A stretch of DNA of 64,000 nt from an uncultured Paracoccaceae bacterium (lineage in GTDB: Bacteria; Pseudomonadota; Alphaproteobacteria; Rhodobacterales; Rhodobacteraceae): NCBI GenBank assembly GCA_951812305.1, contig CATOSB010000004.1, positions 558,001 to 622,000 on the forward strand, read 5' to 3'. Below, piece after piece: positions 50,674-60,610 of this stretch. Under the pieces are notes generated by a model. It saw only the letters and a list, made by a program, of their open reading frames with translations. It had not been told where the DNA came from and did not search any database. The position numbers were made by a program, and so were the translations under genes. How positions within the stretch are numbered: the first letter of the stretch is position 1; each line of letters opens with the position of its first letter.

Positions 50674-52012
50674 GGAGACACGCAACAATAAGTGAATCGC
50701 AAACCTTTGCCGCTGCGACGGTTTGACTCTGGTCCGCACGATTCCCATGCCGTTCTCAATATGGTAATCGATAATCATGGTAGAGCGAGAACAAATTCAG
50801 GAGCGATGGGAAGTTTTTGGTTCGAAGCTTGGCGAACGAGGTCGGCGTTTGTTTGCTGCCGCAGAAGCCCGAGCGGCGGGGCGTGGCGGTCTTGCGGCAG
50901 TTGCGGAGATCACTGGCCTCGCACGTTCCACCATCGGGCGAGGCATCAATGATCTTGATACTCCAGGTCCAGGCAATGGCCGCGTGCGCCGCAAGGGTGG
51001 AGGGCGACGCGAGGTCGCCGACCTTGATACGACGCTGGTGTCCGACTTGCAGCGTCTCGCCGAGCCAGCGACGATGGGTGATCCTATACGTCCGCTTAAA
51101 TGGGTGTCGAAGAGCCCGGCAAAGCTGGCAGCGGCACTGTGTGCTGCAGGCCATACTATATGTGCCAATACTGTCGCCAGGTTGCTGGAAACAAAGTTGG
51201 AATATTCGCGGCAGGTCAATCGCAAAACGCACGATGGCACCAACCACCCTGATCGCGACGCGCAGTTTGAGCATATTAACGCCAGGGTATTGGACGCGCA
51301 GGCGGCTGGGCAGCCTGTTATCTCGGTCGACACCAAAAAGAAGGAGTTGATCGGAAACTACCGCAACGATGGCAGCGACTACCGGCCAAAAGGCGACCCC
51401 CGCTGCATTAACATACATGATTTCCCCGACAAGGAGCTCGGCAAGGTGGTGCCCTACGGTGTCTACGACGTTGGCACCAATACTGGCTGGGTTAGCGTGG
51501 GCGTCACCGCTGACACTGCTTCATTCGCCGTCAACTCTATCCGTACCTGGCAGAAGCGCATGGGCCAGCAGCGCCATCCTGGCATGCGCGAGCTGACAAT
51601 AACTGCTGACTGCGGCGGATCGAACGGTGCGCGCGTCCGGTTATGGAAGGTAGAACTGCAGAGGTTTGCTGACGAAACCGACCTTGTCTTGCACGTCCAT
51701 CACTATCCGCCCGGCACATCCAAGTGGAACCTCATCGAGCATCGGATGTTTTGCCACATCACACAGAACTGGCGCGGACGGCCGCTGTCCAGCCGTATGG
51801 CAGTCGTCGAGTTGATCGGGGCGACGACGACGAACGCTGGGCTGAAAGTAGAATGCGCACTTGACGAAAGTATTTACGAGAAGGGTGTTAAGGTCACCAA
51901 AGCTGAAATGGATAGCCTCGTCATCGAAGGGAATGCATTCCACCCAGAATGGAACTACACAATCACACCACGCCGCCGCCACCAAACGTAGCAATTATTC
52001 TTGCGTGTCTCC
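50674..52012 (+). mobile_element. ISAzo13-family element (1339 bp)
   Basis: The inverted ends are GGAGACACGCAA and its complement TTGCGTGTCTCC. The 3-bp repeat TTA is found on both sides (50671-50673, 52013-52015). It is inserted at codon 4-5 of psuK. The transposase ORF is complete. Confidence 0.92.
50777..51991 (+). CDS. ISAzo13-family transposase
   Basis: This 404-residue DDE transposase has an N-terminal helix-turn-helix (AAVAEITGLARSTIGRGINDL) and a C-terminal catalytic domain with VISVDTKKKELIGNY (first Asp), LTITADCGGSNGARVRLWK (second Asp) and KWNLIEHRMFCHITQNWRGRPL (Glu). These three segments are the signature of the ISAzo13 group. The ORF fills the element. Confidence 0.92.
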   Translation: MVEREQIQERWEVFGSKLGERGRRLFAAAEARAAGRGGLAAVAEITGLARSTIGRGINDLDTPGPGNGRVRRKGGGRREVADLDTTLVSDLQRLAEPATMGDPIRPLKWVSKSPAKLAAALCAAGHTICANTVARLLETKLEYSRQVNRKTHDGTNHPDRDAQFEHINARVLDAQAAGQPVISVDTKKKELIGNYRNDGSDYRPKGDPRCINIHDFPDKELGKVVPYGVYDVGTNTGWVSVGVTADTASFAVNSIRTWQKRMGQQRHPGMRELTITADCGGSNGARVRLWKVELQRFADETDLVLHVHHYPPGTSKWNLIEHRMFCHITQNWRGRPLSSRMAVVELIGATTTNAGLKVECALDESIYEKGVKVTKAEMDSLVIEGNAFHPEWNYTITPRRRHQT

Positions 52013-52128
52013 TTACGCGTCCCATCTTTCCGTTCTGGTCACAAGAACCGGGATGCGCAAGCTATTGGGCTTTACAGGGCTAATATATTGTAATACGCCG
52101 CGCGAACTTCACAGGTGTGGCTTGGGCC

Positions 52129-52149
52129 ATCAGGGGAGAAATCCCTGAT
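52129..52149 (+). promoter_or_regulatory. Hairpin in rpsB leader
   Basis: ATCAGGG, loop GAGAAAT, CCCTGAT form a perfect 7-bp stem about 70 bp before the rpsB start. Many bacteria regulate rpsB-tsf through an S2-binding leader, so this could be part of one; I cannot match it to a known motif. Confidence 0.3.
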
Positions 52150-52219
52150 CGTGTCCGCCGGTTGCCCGAAATGGGTGATGCGCTGCACCGAGGATAGAAA
52201 CCGGAAAGGAACTGCAGAG

Positions 52220-53176
52220 ATGGCTTTGCCTGAATTCTCTTTGCGTCAGCTGTTGGAAGCGGGCGTTCACTTTGGCCACCAGACCCAGCGTTGGAATCCG
52301 CGGATGTCGGAATTCATCTATGGCGATCGGAACGGCATCCACATTATGGATCTGACCCAAACCGTCCCGATGCTGGACGCAGCACTGAACGCAGTGCGTG
52401 AAGTTGTCGCCAGGGGCGGTTCGATCCTGTTTGTCGGCACCAAGCGTCAGGCACAGCGTCCGATCTCTGAAGCGGCAGAGCGGTGCGCACAATACTATAT
52501 GAACCATCGCTGGCTTGGCGGCACGCTGACCAACTGGAACACCGTTTCCCAGTCGATCAAACGCCTGAATACGTTGGACGAGCAGATGGCGGAAGGCTCC
52601 GAAGGCCTGACCAAGCGCGAGCGGCTGTCGATGGAACGCGACCACAACAAGCTTCAGGCGTCGCTGGGCGGTATCCGCGAAATGGGCGGGCTTCCCGATC
52701 TGATCTTCGTGATCGACGTGAACAAGGAAGACCTCGCAGTTGCCGAAGCTAACAAGCTGGGCATTCCGGTTGTCGCGGTTGTTGATACGAACTGCTCACC
52801 TGACGGCATTGATTATTTGATCCCGGGCAACGATGACGCATCGCGCGCTATCGCGCTTTACTGTGATCTGGTCAGCCGCGCGGCGTTGGACGGCATGAGC
52901 GCACAGCTTGGCGCCGCAGGCGTTGATCTTGGTGAGGCCGAAGAAGCTCCGGTAGAGGAAGTTCTGGCGGAAGAGCCCGCCGTTAAAGAAACCAAAACCA
53001 AGAAAGAGCAAGCTGCGGAAGAAACCAAAACCAAGAAAGAAACCACCGCGAAAGAAGCCAAGGCCAAGGAAGAACCGGCAGAGGCCAAACCTGCAGAAGA
53101 CGCGCCCGCAGAAGAAGCCAGTGCTGAATCCAGTGAGGCGGCTGAAAAACCAGCGGAAGAGGCTGTAGAAAGCTGA
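52220..53176 (+). CDS. rpsB: 30S ribosomal protein S2, with long acidic/lysine-rich C-terminal tail
   Basis: This is S2 of the small ribosomal subunit: [19 protein letters not shown] at the N-terminus, [33 protein letters not shown] and [24 protein letters not shown]. The start is ATG 52220, with GGAAAGGAA upstream. The core ends near residue 233; then about 80 residues of Glu, Lys, Ala and Thr follow, with a repeated ETKTKKE. Total length is 318 residues against 241 in E. coli. tsf follows 77 bp downstream. Confidence 0.95.
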   Translation: MALPEFSLRQLLEAGVHFGHQTQRWNPRMSEFIYGDRNGIHIMDLTQTVPMLDAALNAVREVVARGGSILFVGTKRQAQRPISEAAERCAQYYMNHRWLGGTLTNWNTVSQSIKRLNTLDEQMAEGSEGLTKRERLSMERDHNKLQASLGGIREMGGLPDLIFVIDVNKEDLAVAEANKLGIPVVAVVDTNCSPDGIDYLIPGNDDASRAIALYCDLVSRAALDGMSAQLGAAGVDLGEAEEAPVEEVLAEEPAVKETKTKKEQAAEETKTKKETTAKEAKAKEEPAEAKPAEDAPAEEASAESSEAAEKPAEEAVES

Positions 53177-53253
53177 ACCCACAATCACGAATACGACGCG
53201 GGAAGAGCGGTATGCTCAGTCCCAGGGCAGTTTGATTTGAAGGAGAGCCAGAT

Positions 53254-54129
53254 ATGGCAATCACTGCGAAGCTAGTGAAACAACTGCGCGATTCCACCGG
53301 CGCAGGCATGATGGACGCCAAAAAGGCGCTGACCGAAACCGATGGCGATATGGAAGCTGCGGTTGACTGGTTGCGCACAAAAGGTCTGGCGAAAGCCGCC
53401 AAGAAGGCCGGACGCACGGCCGCCGAAGGTCTGGTCGCTGTGGCAATTGAGGGCGGCAGGGGTGTTGCCGTTGAAGTGAACTCGGAAACCGACTTTGTCG
53501 CCAAGAACGCCGAATTCCAGGAAATGGTTGCCACAATCGCTAAGGCCGCAACCGGCGCCGGGGATGTAGAGGCGTTAGCGGGTACTGATCTGGGCGGTAA
53601 GTCCGTGTCAGATACAATTACTGACAAGATCGCGACGATTGGCGAAAACATGTCGGTTCGCCGCATGGCATCGGTAGAAGGCGACAGTGTCGTGTCCTAC
53701 GTCCACAATGCCGCCGCAGCCGGAATGGGCAAGATCGGCGTTCTTGTCGCACTGAACGGCGCCGACAATGGTATCGGCAAGCAGATTGCGATGCATATCG
53801 CGGCTGCGCACCCCGCAGCTTTGAGCGAGGCGGAACTCGACCCAGCTGTTGTAGAGCGCGAAAAGTCGATCCAGATGGACATCGCGCGCGAAAGCGGCAA
53901 GCCAGAGGCGGTTATCGAGAAGATGATTGTCGGTCGTATGAACAAATGGCTGGCCGAAAACACGCTGCTTGGTCAGGCGTTTGTTGTGAACCCGGATCAG
54001 ACAGTTGGCGACGCCGCCAAGGAAGCTGGCGTAGAAATCACAACCTATGTACGCTTAGAGGTTGGCGAAGGCATCGAAGTTGAGAAAGAAGACTTTGCCG
54101 CAGAGGTCGCGAAAGCCGCACAGGGCTGA
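53254..54129 (+). CDS. tsf: Elongation factor Ts
   Basis: This 291-residue nucleotide exchange factor for EF-Tu has an N-terminal UBA-like domain ([22 protein letters not shown], the EF-Ts signature 1), then [13 protein letters not shown] (signature 2, contacts EF-Tu), the core subdomains and a C-terminal module. GAAGGAG lies 10 bp before the ATG. It forms the standard rpsB-tsf operon, closed by the terminator at 54154. Confidence 0.96.
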   Translation: MAITAKLVKQLRDSTGAGMMDAKKALTETDGDMEAAVDWLRTKGLAKAAKKAGRTAAEGLVAVAIEGGRGVAVEVNSETDFVAKNAEFQEMVATIAKAATGAGDVEALAGTDLGGKSVSDTITDKIATIGENMSVRRMASVEGDSVVSYVHNAAAAGMGKIGVLVALNGADNGIGKQIAMHIAAAHPAALSEAELDPAVVEREKSIQMDIARESGKPEAVIEKMIVGRMNKWLAENTLLGQAFVVNPDQTVGDAAKEAGVEITTYVRLEVGEGIEVEKEDFAAEVAKAAQG

Positions 54130-54153
54130 CTTTGGGCCAATTCCGATAGAGCA

Positions 54154-54178
54154 GGGCGCCATTATTTGGCGCCCTTTT
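54154..54178 (+). terminator. Rho-independent terminator of rpsB-tsf
   Basis: GGGCGCC, loop ATTATTT, GGCGCCC, then TTTT. It starts 24 bp after the tsf stop codon. Confidence 0.88.
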
Positions 54179-54587
54179 CATATCTGACAAGCTTGGTTCA
54201 AATTTCCCCTTTACAGGACGCGCACGAAAACGGCGCGGTTGCCGTTCACGCGACCGCGCCATTTCCTATTGACAGAGGCCCCTGACGGTTGGGGATGAGG
54301 ACTGGGACCTCTTAGGGTGCCAGGCTGGTGATGGACTATACACCCCCAGCCCAGCGTCCGGTTGCCCGGTACGAACCAGCCACAACCTTGAAAACTCAGA
54401 TCGTTTCGGCTCGCCGTTCCTTGGCTAAATGCCACCACTCACGGAACACAGTCAGGATGCAAATTAACGTCTTGGAAATAAAGTAAGGGATTCCGTACCT
54501 TTTTAAGTGGAGCACTTAACGGACAAATCGCGCAAATCGGCTTGAAAGCGATTAAATCGTTATTTATTAATTATTTGAGTGGCGAGA
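54179..54587. other. Noncoding region with GC-rich inverted repeats between tsf and the LuxR-type gene
   Basis: About 410 bp without a convincing gene. Part of it (54232-54400) is GC-rich and self-complementary: GGCGCGGT/ACCGCGCC at 54232-54260 and GGCTGG/CCAGCC near 54335-54355. The rest (54480-54590) is AT-rich. A minus-strand 75-codon frame at 54211-54438 has no supported start and odd composition, so I do not call it. A small RNA is possible but no known family is recognised. Confidence 0.45.
54229..54260 (-). terminator. Candidate minus-strand terminator
   Basis: Read on the minus strand, GGCGCGGT, a 13-nt loop and ACCGCGCC are followed by GTTTTC. It could end transcripts coming from the LuxR-type gene, or a short RNA from the GC-rich region. 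Confidence 0.45.
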
Positions 54588-55348
54588 TTAACCCGGATTG
54601 AGCCCTTCAAGCAAAAAAATCTGGTTTTGAAATGCAGCCTTTACAACCGCCTGAGCCGTTGTTTCCACATCCAGCGCCTCACGCGCGAGCCGAAGGTGTT
54701 TTTTAACAGTCGCAGACGTGAGACCCATGATGATCCCGATATCCTGGGTGGTTTTCCTTCGCCGACCCATTCGAGCGTTTCACGCTGTCTGTTTGTCAGT
54801 GTTTTACGAACCGCGTTATCAGGCAATTGAACGACCTTCAGGTGCAACACGTTGTTCATAGCGACAATCGTGCGTCCGTGTTCCTTCCACATGGCGTCGA
54901 CCGCATCCTGGCTGACATCAGGATCCGCCATCAAAGCAATCGCCGCGACGGATTTCTTGTCAACGCCTTGAAAAGAAACAGAATACCCGGAACGAACACC
55001 TTGCTGGTTGTTAAACGCCATAACCAGCTTTTCTTCCTCGGTAAGGTTATCAACTTGATCTCGCAACCAACCCCAACTCATCGCACCTGTGTTTCTCAGC
55101 ACCCAACGCATCATCGGCGCGTGTTTATAAAGGCCCTGATCAACGAATGGGCCGGTATAGGTTTCGTCAAGATTTGTCAGAACCAGAAAGTCATCCCTCG
55201 GGCCAAGGCTGGTCTGATCCCGACTACGGGTCCAAGTCAGGCCGTACAGGATACGATTGAAACCAAATTCCGCCATCGCATCGCAATGTATTGGCCAAAC
55301 GTCTTCCATAGTATTCGAACTGGTTATAGCCTCGACATACGCGAGCAT
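54588..55348 (-). pseudogene. LuxR-type autoinducer-binding regulator with single-base frameshift before the HTH
   Basis: From ATG 55348 (GGAG 8 bp upstream) the frame encodes an N-terminal autoinducer-binding domain: FGFNRILYGLTW, VDQGLYKHAPMMRWVLRNTGAMSW (the Trp and Asp/Tyr pattern of the ligand pocket) and RSGYSVSFQG. It then enters the DNA-binding domain at LTNRQRETLEWVGEGK. There the frame is lost near 54752-54755. The rest of the GerE-type HTH (TTQDIGIIMGLTSATVKKHL) continues in another frame to 54588. One extra A in the GGAAAA run would restore a 253-residue LuxR protein. It is a recent mutation or a sequencing error. No luxI gene is in the window. Confidence 0.85.
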
Positions 55349-55693
55349 TCTGTCGTCTCCAATTATTTGTCGATCATGGAAGGGGTACGGATTCCGACAG
55401 CAAAGCCACCGCCAAAGTCGGCAACAAATCACGTCGATACCTCGGCTAACCCCAACCGTGTATCTGCAGATAATTTATCAGGTAAAACTGGATTGGCGAG
55501 GCCTGTCGAACTTTCGGTTCAAATTCGTTGCTGGGTTGTGCCAGGATTACGGCTATTGTAGCCGAAAACATTATAAAACAACGGAGTAAGTGGACGTCCT
55601 ACAGTGGATGGTTGCCAATTTAGGTTTAACAATAATTACCATAATACTGATTATGCGAATAATGGTAAGACCGGGGCACATCCTTCTGCCAAC
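55349..55693. other. Intergenic region upstream of the LuxR-type gene
   Basis: This 345 bp has no coding frame that I can support. It includes the promoter side of the LuxR-type gene and an AT-rich stretch (55615-55670) with an imperfect inverted repeat TACCAT...ATGGTA. No lux-box-like palindrome is evident. IS630 copy C follows. Confidence 0.5.
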
Positions 55694-55696
55694 TAA

Positions 55697-56865
55697 TACC
55701 AAGGGTGCTTCAAAATGACTCAGCTATGGATTTTGGGTACCGCCTGAGGTGCTGAGGTGATTCAAGATTGGCAAAGGAGACCACCGATGCCAGCCAGGAT
55801 ACCGATGCGAGCCGATTTTACCGCCAATGATCTGCGCAAGCTTGCCGCAGAGAGTTCTGATGCCCGGCAGAGCCGACGGCTTTTGTCGCTTGCCGCTATC
55901 GCCGATGGCATGTCGCGTGGGGCTGCGGCCCGCATTGGCGGGATGGACCGGCAAACGCTCAGGGACTGGGTGCTCCGTTTCAACGCTGATGGTCCAGCGG
56001 GGCTGCTGGATCGGCAGCGAGGAGGCTCGCGATCCCGCCTTGACAATGCGCAACTGGATGAACTGGCGGCTCTTGTCGAGACCGGTCCTGATCCTGAAAA
56101 GGACGGTGTCGTCCGCTGGCGGCGGGTCGATTTGAAGAATGTGATCAAGGCGCGTTTTGGCGTCGACTATCACGAGCGCCATGTGGGGCAGATTCTGCAC
56201 AATCTGGGCTTTTCCCACATCAGCGCACGCCCTCAGCACCCGGGGCAGGACGTGCAGGTCATTGAGGATTTCAAAAAAACTTCGGCGACAATCTGAAGGA
56301 GACGCTTCAGGGGGTGCCGCCGGACAAACCCGTCGAAATCTGGTTCCAGGACGAGATGCGTCTCGGTCAGAAGAACACCCGCGTCCGCCAGTGGGCACGC
56401 AAGGGCACACGGCCCCGCCAGCCCGCCGATCAGCGTTACCAAAATGCGTATCTTTTTGGCGCCATCTGCCCCGAACGCGGCACCGGCGCGGCGATCATGA
56501 TGCCAGCAGCCGACACCTATGCGATGCAGCGCCACCTGGAAGAAATCAGCAAAATTGTCTCCGATGGCGCCCACGCCGTCATCCTCATGGACCAAGCCGG
56601 CTGGCACACGACATCCGCTCTGGAAATCCCGCAAAACCTGTCGCTCATGTTTCTGCCGCCCAAATCACCAGAGCTGAATCCAACCGAAAACATTTGGCAA
56701 TATCTCCGCCAGACATGGCTCGCAAACCGGACGTTCGACACATATGACGCGATTCTCGACGCGGGGTGCGAGGCCTGGAACAACCTCATCGCAAGACCGC
56801 AAACCATCACATCCATCGCAAGCCGCAACTGGGCGAAAGTCGGTCAGATTGAATAACCCTTGGTA
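55697..56865 (+). mobile_element. IS630-family element (1169 bp), copy C
   Basis: This is the same element as copies A and B but inverted. TAA is repeated directly on both sides (55694-55696, 56866-56868). It lies between the LuxR-type gene and the Cys/Met PLP enzyme gene without breaking either. Confidence 0.94.
55787..56856 (+). CDS. IS630-family transposase, made by -1 frameshift (copy C)
   Basis: The two translated frames are identical to those of copies A and B. Frame one runs from ATG 55787 (AAAGGAG upstream) to 56296. The catalytic DDE part is in the -1 frame and ends at 56856. The slip site is A7 at 56273-56279. Confidence 0.9.
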
Positions 56866-56924
56866 TAAATCGCGCCGATCCAATTCCAATGGATTTTGCG
56901 TAAGCGAACCGGGCTTCACATAGC

Positions 56925-58109
56925 CTACCCGTTCGTGGCCGCGTTGATGGCCGTTGCGAATTCATCGATCAAAATATCGATTGGTTCAACGCCGACCGAA
57001 ACCCGAAAAAATCCCTCTGGTATTCCGAGCGCCTTGCGTTCGCCATCCGTCATGCCGCGATGCGACGAGGACGCGGGATGGCTTAGCGTTGTGCCGATGT
57101 CGCCAAGCGTGGGCGCAAAGGCAATTTTTGGGGCTGCCTTTACCAAACGGTTCGCAACTTCGCGCCCGCCCGCAATTCGAAAACTGACCATGTGCCCCCC
57201 CTCGCCCTGCAAAAGCGCAACAGCGCGGTTGTGGTCAGGGTGATCAATTCTGGTCGGATAAATGACAGTTTCAACCTGTTCATTCTCGGCCAGTGCATCC
57301 GCTAAAAGTCGCGCATTGGCCGCTGCGCGTTGATAACGAATATCGAATGTCTGCAATCCTCTTTCAGCGAGCCAGCAGTCAAACGGGCTGGGCGTCATCC
57401 CAGTCGTCACGATGAAATCATAAAGCGCGCGCCGGTGATCGGTGTCGCGCGCCGCAATGTATCCAAGCGTCGTGTCTGAGTGCCCCGACAGCAGCTTTGT
57501 CACTGAATGAATGACAAAATCCGCGTCGTGATCCAAGGGGCGGTATCCGAACGGCGTGGTGAATGTATTGTCAATCGCCACCAGGATACCGCGTTCATGC
57601 GCACCCTTCGTGATCGCGGAAATATCCGCAACGCGAAGCGTTGGATTAGACACAACTTCCAAAAGAATCATGCGGGTGTTTGGCTTGATCGCCGCCAGAA
57701 AAGCATTGGCATCAGTCGGGTCGGAAAGATCTGTCTCGATCCCAAATCGCGGCAAATCGATTTTCATCAGCCGCAGCGACCGGCCATAAAGCTGATTGCC
57801 ACCAAGCACATGATCGCCCGCGCTCAACATACCCATAAACAACGCGGTGATTGCCGCCATACCACTGCCGGTGATGAGGCCACCGGTGGCGCCCTCAAGT
57901 AAATCGATCTTTTCAGCCAGGATTGTCGCGTTTGGATGCCCCTCGCGGGCGTAGGTGTAGCCTTCCACCTCTCCCAGATACTGTGAATCCAGCATATCGG
58001 GGCTCTCGGATGCATAGGCGACAGATGGATAGATCGGGCTGACCAGTGACCGGCTGGCGGAAATTGGACGCGCCTCGCGGCGAACAATCGTCTGGCTCGG
58101 ACGCTTCAT
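56925..58109 (-). CDS. Cys/Met-metabolism PLP-dependent lyase (cystathionine beta/gamma-lyase type)
   Basis: This 394-residue fold-type I PLP enzyme has [18 protein letters not shown] near the N-terminus, [10 protein letters not shown] (phosphate binding), [14 protein letters not shown] and the Schiff-base Lys205 in [12 protein letters not shown]. The ending [16 protein letters not shown] is typical of the family. Members split cystathionine or methionine or form sulfur amino acids; the exact reaction cannot be told. It overlaps gmk by 4 bp, an unusual partner, so it is at the end of the yicC-gmk transcription unit. Confidence 0.88.
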   Translation of the reverse strand: MKRPSQTIVRREARPISASRSLVSPIYPSVAYASESPDMLDSQYLGEVEGYTYAREGHPNATILAEKIDLLEGATGGLITGSGMAAITALFMGMLSAGDHVLGGNQLYGRSLRLMKIDLPRFGIETDLSDPTDANAFLAAIKPNTRMILLEVVSNPTLRVADISAITKGAHERGILVAIDNTFTTPFGYRPLDHDADFVIHSVTKLLSGHSDTTLGYIAARDTDHRRALYDFIVTTGMTPSPFDCWLAERGLQTFDIRYQRAAANARLLADALAENEQVETVIYPTRIDHPDHNRAVALLQGEGGHMVSFRIAGGREVANRLVKAAPKIAFAPTLGDIGTTLSHPASSSHRGMTDGERKALGIPEGFFRVSVGVEPIDILIDEFATAINAATNG

Positions 58110-58753
58110 TTCGCGGCTCGCGCTTCGAATTCGGTGTTCAGGTCGCGCACCAATTCACTCAATCCCAGTTGTCGTGTCCGGCGCTGCCGCTCTGCGGTCA
58201 GAATCGCGCAAAGCTGGCCAAGCGTCGCATCAAAATCATTGTTCACCAACACATAGTCATATTCCGCCCAATGCGAGATTTCGGCGGAGCTCTTTTGCAT
58301 TCTGCGCTTGATGGTTTCATCGTCGTCCTGCGCTCTCTTTTGCAACCGGTTCTGCAATTCCTCGATTGAGGGCGGCAATAGAAAGACCGAGACCGCATCC
58401 ATGCCGAGTTCTGAGTCCCGGATCTGCTGACCGCCCTGCCAGTCGATGTCGAACAATACATCCTTGCCAGCAGAAATTGCCGCCTCAACGGGCGAAATTG
58501 GTGTTCCGTAGAGGTTTTCAAATACGGTCGCATATTCCAGCATCTCGCCGTTTTTGACCATTGCATTGAATTCGTCATGGCTGCGGAAATGGTATTCGCG
58601 CCCGTCGGCCTCCCCTTCTCGCGCCGGTCGAGTCGTGGCGGATACCGAGAACTGAATGGTCGGGTCCCATTCGCGTATCGCACGGGCCAGCGACGACTTC
58701 CCCGCCCCTGACGGCGACGATAAAATTATCAAAAGACCCCGGCGCGCGGCCAT
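58106..58753 (-). CDS. gmk: Guanylate kinase
   Basis: This 215-residue enzyme phosphorylates GMP to GDP. It has a P-loop in [14 protein letters not shown], the GMP-binding [21 protein letters not shown] and [11 protein letters not shown]. The start at 58753 is chosen because it gives the normal short N-terminus; the longer frame runs into yicC. It starts 4 bp after the yicC stop, the common yicC-gmk arrangement. Confidence 0.95.
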   Translation of the reverse strand: MAARRGLLIILSSPSGAGKSSLARAIREWDPTIQFSVSATTRPAREGEADGREYHFRSHDEFNAMVKNGEMLEYATVFENLYGTPISPVEAAISAGKDVLFDIDWQGGQQIRDSELGMDAVSVFLLPPSIEELQNRLQKRAQDDDETIKRRMQKSSAEISHWAEYDYVLVNNDFDATLGQLCAILTAERQRRTRQLGLSELVRDLNTEFEARAAK

Positions 58754-58757
58754 CAGT

Positions 58758-59648
58758 TTACTCCACGTTCTGAACCTGTTCGCGCATCTGGTCGATGGTG
58801 GCCTTAAGGTCAAGGCCCACAGCCGTCAGTTCAGCAGACTGCGCCTTGGAACACAGCGTATTGGCCTCGCGATTGAATTCCTGTGACAGGAAATCAAGCT
58901 TTCTGCCCACGGGTTCCTCGCTTGCCAGTAACTCGCGCGCCGCGGACACATGGGCGCGAAGACGATCAAGTTCTTCCGTCACGTCCGATTTCACAGCGAT
59001 CTGCGCCAGTTCCTGTGCCAGCCGTCCTTCATCCACTGCCTCTGTCGTTTCCAACACGCGCGCAATGTTTTCGCGCAGTCGCGCAGCCACAGCCTCCTTT
59101 CGGCTCTCGGCAAGCGTGGCGGCTGCGGCGGTCAGCGCCTCTATTTTGTCGATCTGAGCGTTCAAGACGCTATTGAGTTCCGCCCCCTCCCCCGCGCGCA
59201 TTTCGTCAAACGCCGTGAGCAAGTCAGGCAAAGCTGCGAGTATCGTTTTGGTCAGCGCCGCACTATCGTCTTCCGGCTGGTTTACCACCAGCACGCCGCG
59301 TGCGGTCAACAGTTCCGCCGCGCTTGTCTTAGCCAGCTTCAAATCCTGCGCTTTTGCGACGCCCTCAACTATTACTATTTGTTCGATAGCACGTCTCAAG
59401 GCATCTTGATCAAGCTGCTCCGCGCCCTCGGCAGCATCTCGCGTTAAACGTAATCCCAGTGACACGTTTCCTCTGGCGACTTTTTTAGTGACAGCCGCAC
59501 GCGTTGGCTGTTCTAAACCCTCTAGCCAATCGGGCAACCGCAGCCGTATATCCAGTCCGCGCGCATTTACCGCCCGAATATCCCAGGCCCAGTTCCACCC
59601 CGCGGCTTCGCCGCGCGATGATGCAAATCCTGTCATGGATTTAACCAT
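58758..59648 (-). CDS. yicC: YicC-family endoribonuclease
   Basis: This 296-residue protein has YicC_N ([32 protein letters not shown]) and DUF1732 C-terminal ([44 protein letters not shown]) domains. Relatives in E. coli and Bacillus are endoribonucleases linked to small-RNA turnover. It heads the yicC-gmk-PLP enzyme operon. Confidence 0.93.
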   Translation of the reverse strand: MVKSMTGFASSRGEAAGWNWAWDIRAVNARGLDIRLRLPDWLEGLEQPTRAAVTKKVARGNVSLGLRLTRDAAEGAEQLDQDALRRAIEQIVIVEGVAKAQDLKLAKTSAAELLTARGVLVVNQPEDDSAALTKTILAALPDLLTAFDEMRAGEGAELNSVLNAQIDKIEALTAAAATLAESRKEAVAARLRENIARVLETTEAVDEGRLAQELAQIAVKSDVTEELDRLRAHVSAARELLASEEPVGRKLDFLSQEFNREANTLCSKAQSAELTAVGLDLKATIDQMREQVQNVE

Positions 59649-59792
59649 TGGAATTAACCATTTGAGTACTTTCTGCCTCGTTTTTGCCGCATTCTGTGGC
59701 AGATTAAGGAAAGAGTAAGGATTCTGATCCTATGGTTAATAGGCGGGGTCCTTCACACCTTCAATGCTGTGTTTTGACCAAGGGGTGAACCG

Positions 59793-60500
59793 ATGGGGCC
59801 TGCCAAGAGACAAGAAAGCAACGTATTTACGCTTGTGACAGAGGACGAACCAGTGAATTTTCCAGCCATTGCGCAGGTTGATGCTTATTGGGAAGGCCTG
59901 CGTGACGGGCGGATGATGCCCAAACGTGGCGAGATTGATCCACGTGGACTCGACGGTGCTCTGGAATATGCGTTGATGCTGGAAATATTGGCACCCGGCG
60001 TTGCGCGCATTCGCGTCGCTGGTATGCACTTGTGCGATCTTCTGGGGATGGAAGTGCGCGGAATGCCCCTGACGGCCCTTTTTGAGCCAGCCGCACGGAT
60101 CCAGATTTCCGACGCTTTGAAAAAGGTCGTTAGTGAGCCCCGGGTCGCGGAAATTCGACTGTCCAGCCCGTCAACTCTTGGGTGCCCTGCCCTGAACGCA
60201 CGGCTGTTCCTTGCACCGCTTGAAAATGACAATGGTGGCCCACACAGGATTATCGGGTGTCTGCAAACTGTGGGCTCCATTGGGCGGGCGCCGCGTCGTT
60301 TCGCGATCGAGCGGATGCACTTTCGCCGAATTGTTGCCGTCGCGGATGCCACCACGCGGATGCCGGAACCGAAAAAAGAATCCGCAGCACAAAAGCAGCC
60401 GGGTTTCGCCGAATCTGCGCCGGCCTTCAAACACGAGGCCAATCCGGAAAAGGAAACCAAAATCGCGCCGCACTATCTTCGACTGGTCAAATCCGGATAG
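59793..60500 (+). CDS. PAS-domain protein (PAS_5 type)
   Basis: This 235-residue soluble protein has an N-terminal PAS_5 (PF07310-like) domain (about 25-170): AYWEGLRDGRMMPKRGEIDPRGL, EYALMLEILAPGVARIRVAGMHL and GMPLTALFEPAAR are characteristic. The C-terminal ~60 residues are polar and probably disordered, ending HYLRLV. No output domain is attached, so it may work through protein contacts. AAGGGG precedes the ATG. It is convergent with the DAHP synthase gene. Confidence 0.82.
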   Translation: MGPAKRQESNVFTLVTEDEPVNFPAIAQVDAYWEGLRDGRMMPKRGEIDPRGLDGALEYALMLEILAPGVARIRVAGMHLCDLLGMEVRGMPLTALFEPAARIQISDALKKVVSEPRVAEIRLSSPSTLGCPALNARLFLAPLENDNGGPHRIIGCLQTVGSIGRAPRRFAIERMHFRRIVAVADATTRMPEPKKESAAQKQPGFAESAPAFKHEANPEKETKIAPHYLRLVKSG

Positions 60501-60560
60501 GCTCATAATTGAAGCGCAAGGGCGGTTAATCAATCATTAACTGCTTCACGTGGAACAGAT

Positions 60561-60589
60561 TAACCCCCGGCATTTGGTGCCGGGGGTTA
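60561..60589. terminator. Bidirectional terminator between PAS gene and DAHP synthase gene
   Basis: TAACCCCCGGCA, loop TTTGG, TGCCGGGGGTTA is a perfect 12-bp inverted repeat between two convergent genes. The terminal A/T pairs give a short U-rich end in both directions. Confidence 0.8.
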
Positions 60590-60610
60590 ATTGTTGAGCT
60601 GTATTTTGTG

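Larger units (their letters stand above)
49799..52025 (-). pseudogene. psuK: PfkB-family pseudouridine kinase, 5' end cut off by ISAzo13 element
   Basis: The open part (49799-50673) encodes a PfkB/ribokinase-fold kinase with GGVALNIAMTLRRF (substrate Gly-Gly), DRGAARVLVTDGG and VTGAGDTFMAGH (catalytic Asp, anion hole). The first codons lie on the other side of the IS at 52016-52025. Removing the element and one TAA joins 875 and 10 bp into 885 bp, an exact 295-codon frame that starts MGRVICIGSVLWDVIGRSSA, as expected for the family. The IS therefore separates the start codon and promoter from the gene. Internal initiation at ATG 50620 would lack ~22 residues. psuG lies downstream and probably also loses its promoter. 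Confidence 0.88.

Noticed and set aside
54211..54438. Small 75-codon minus-strand gene after tsf
   Set aside because: No ribosome-binding site at a plausible start, composition rich in Gly, Pro, Trp and Arg, and it overlaps hairpins that look like RNA structure or a terminator.
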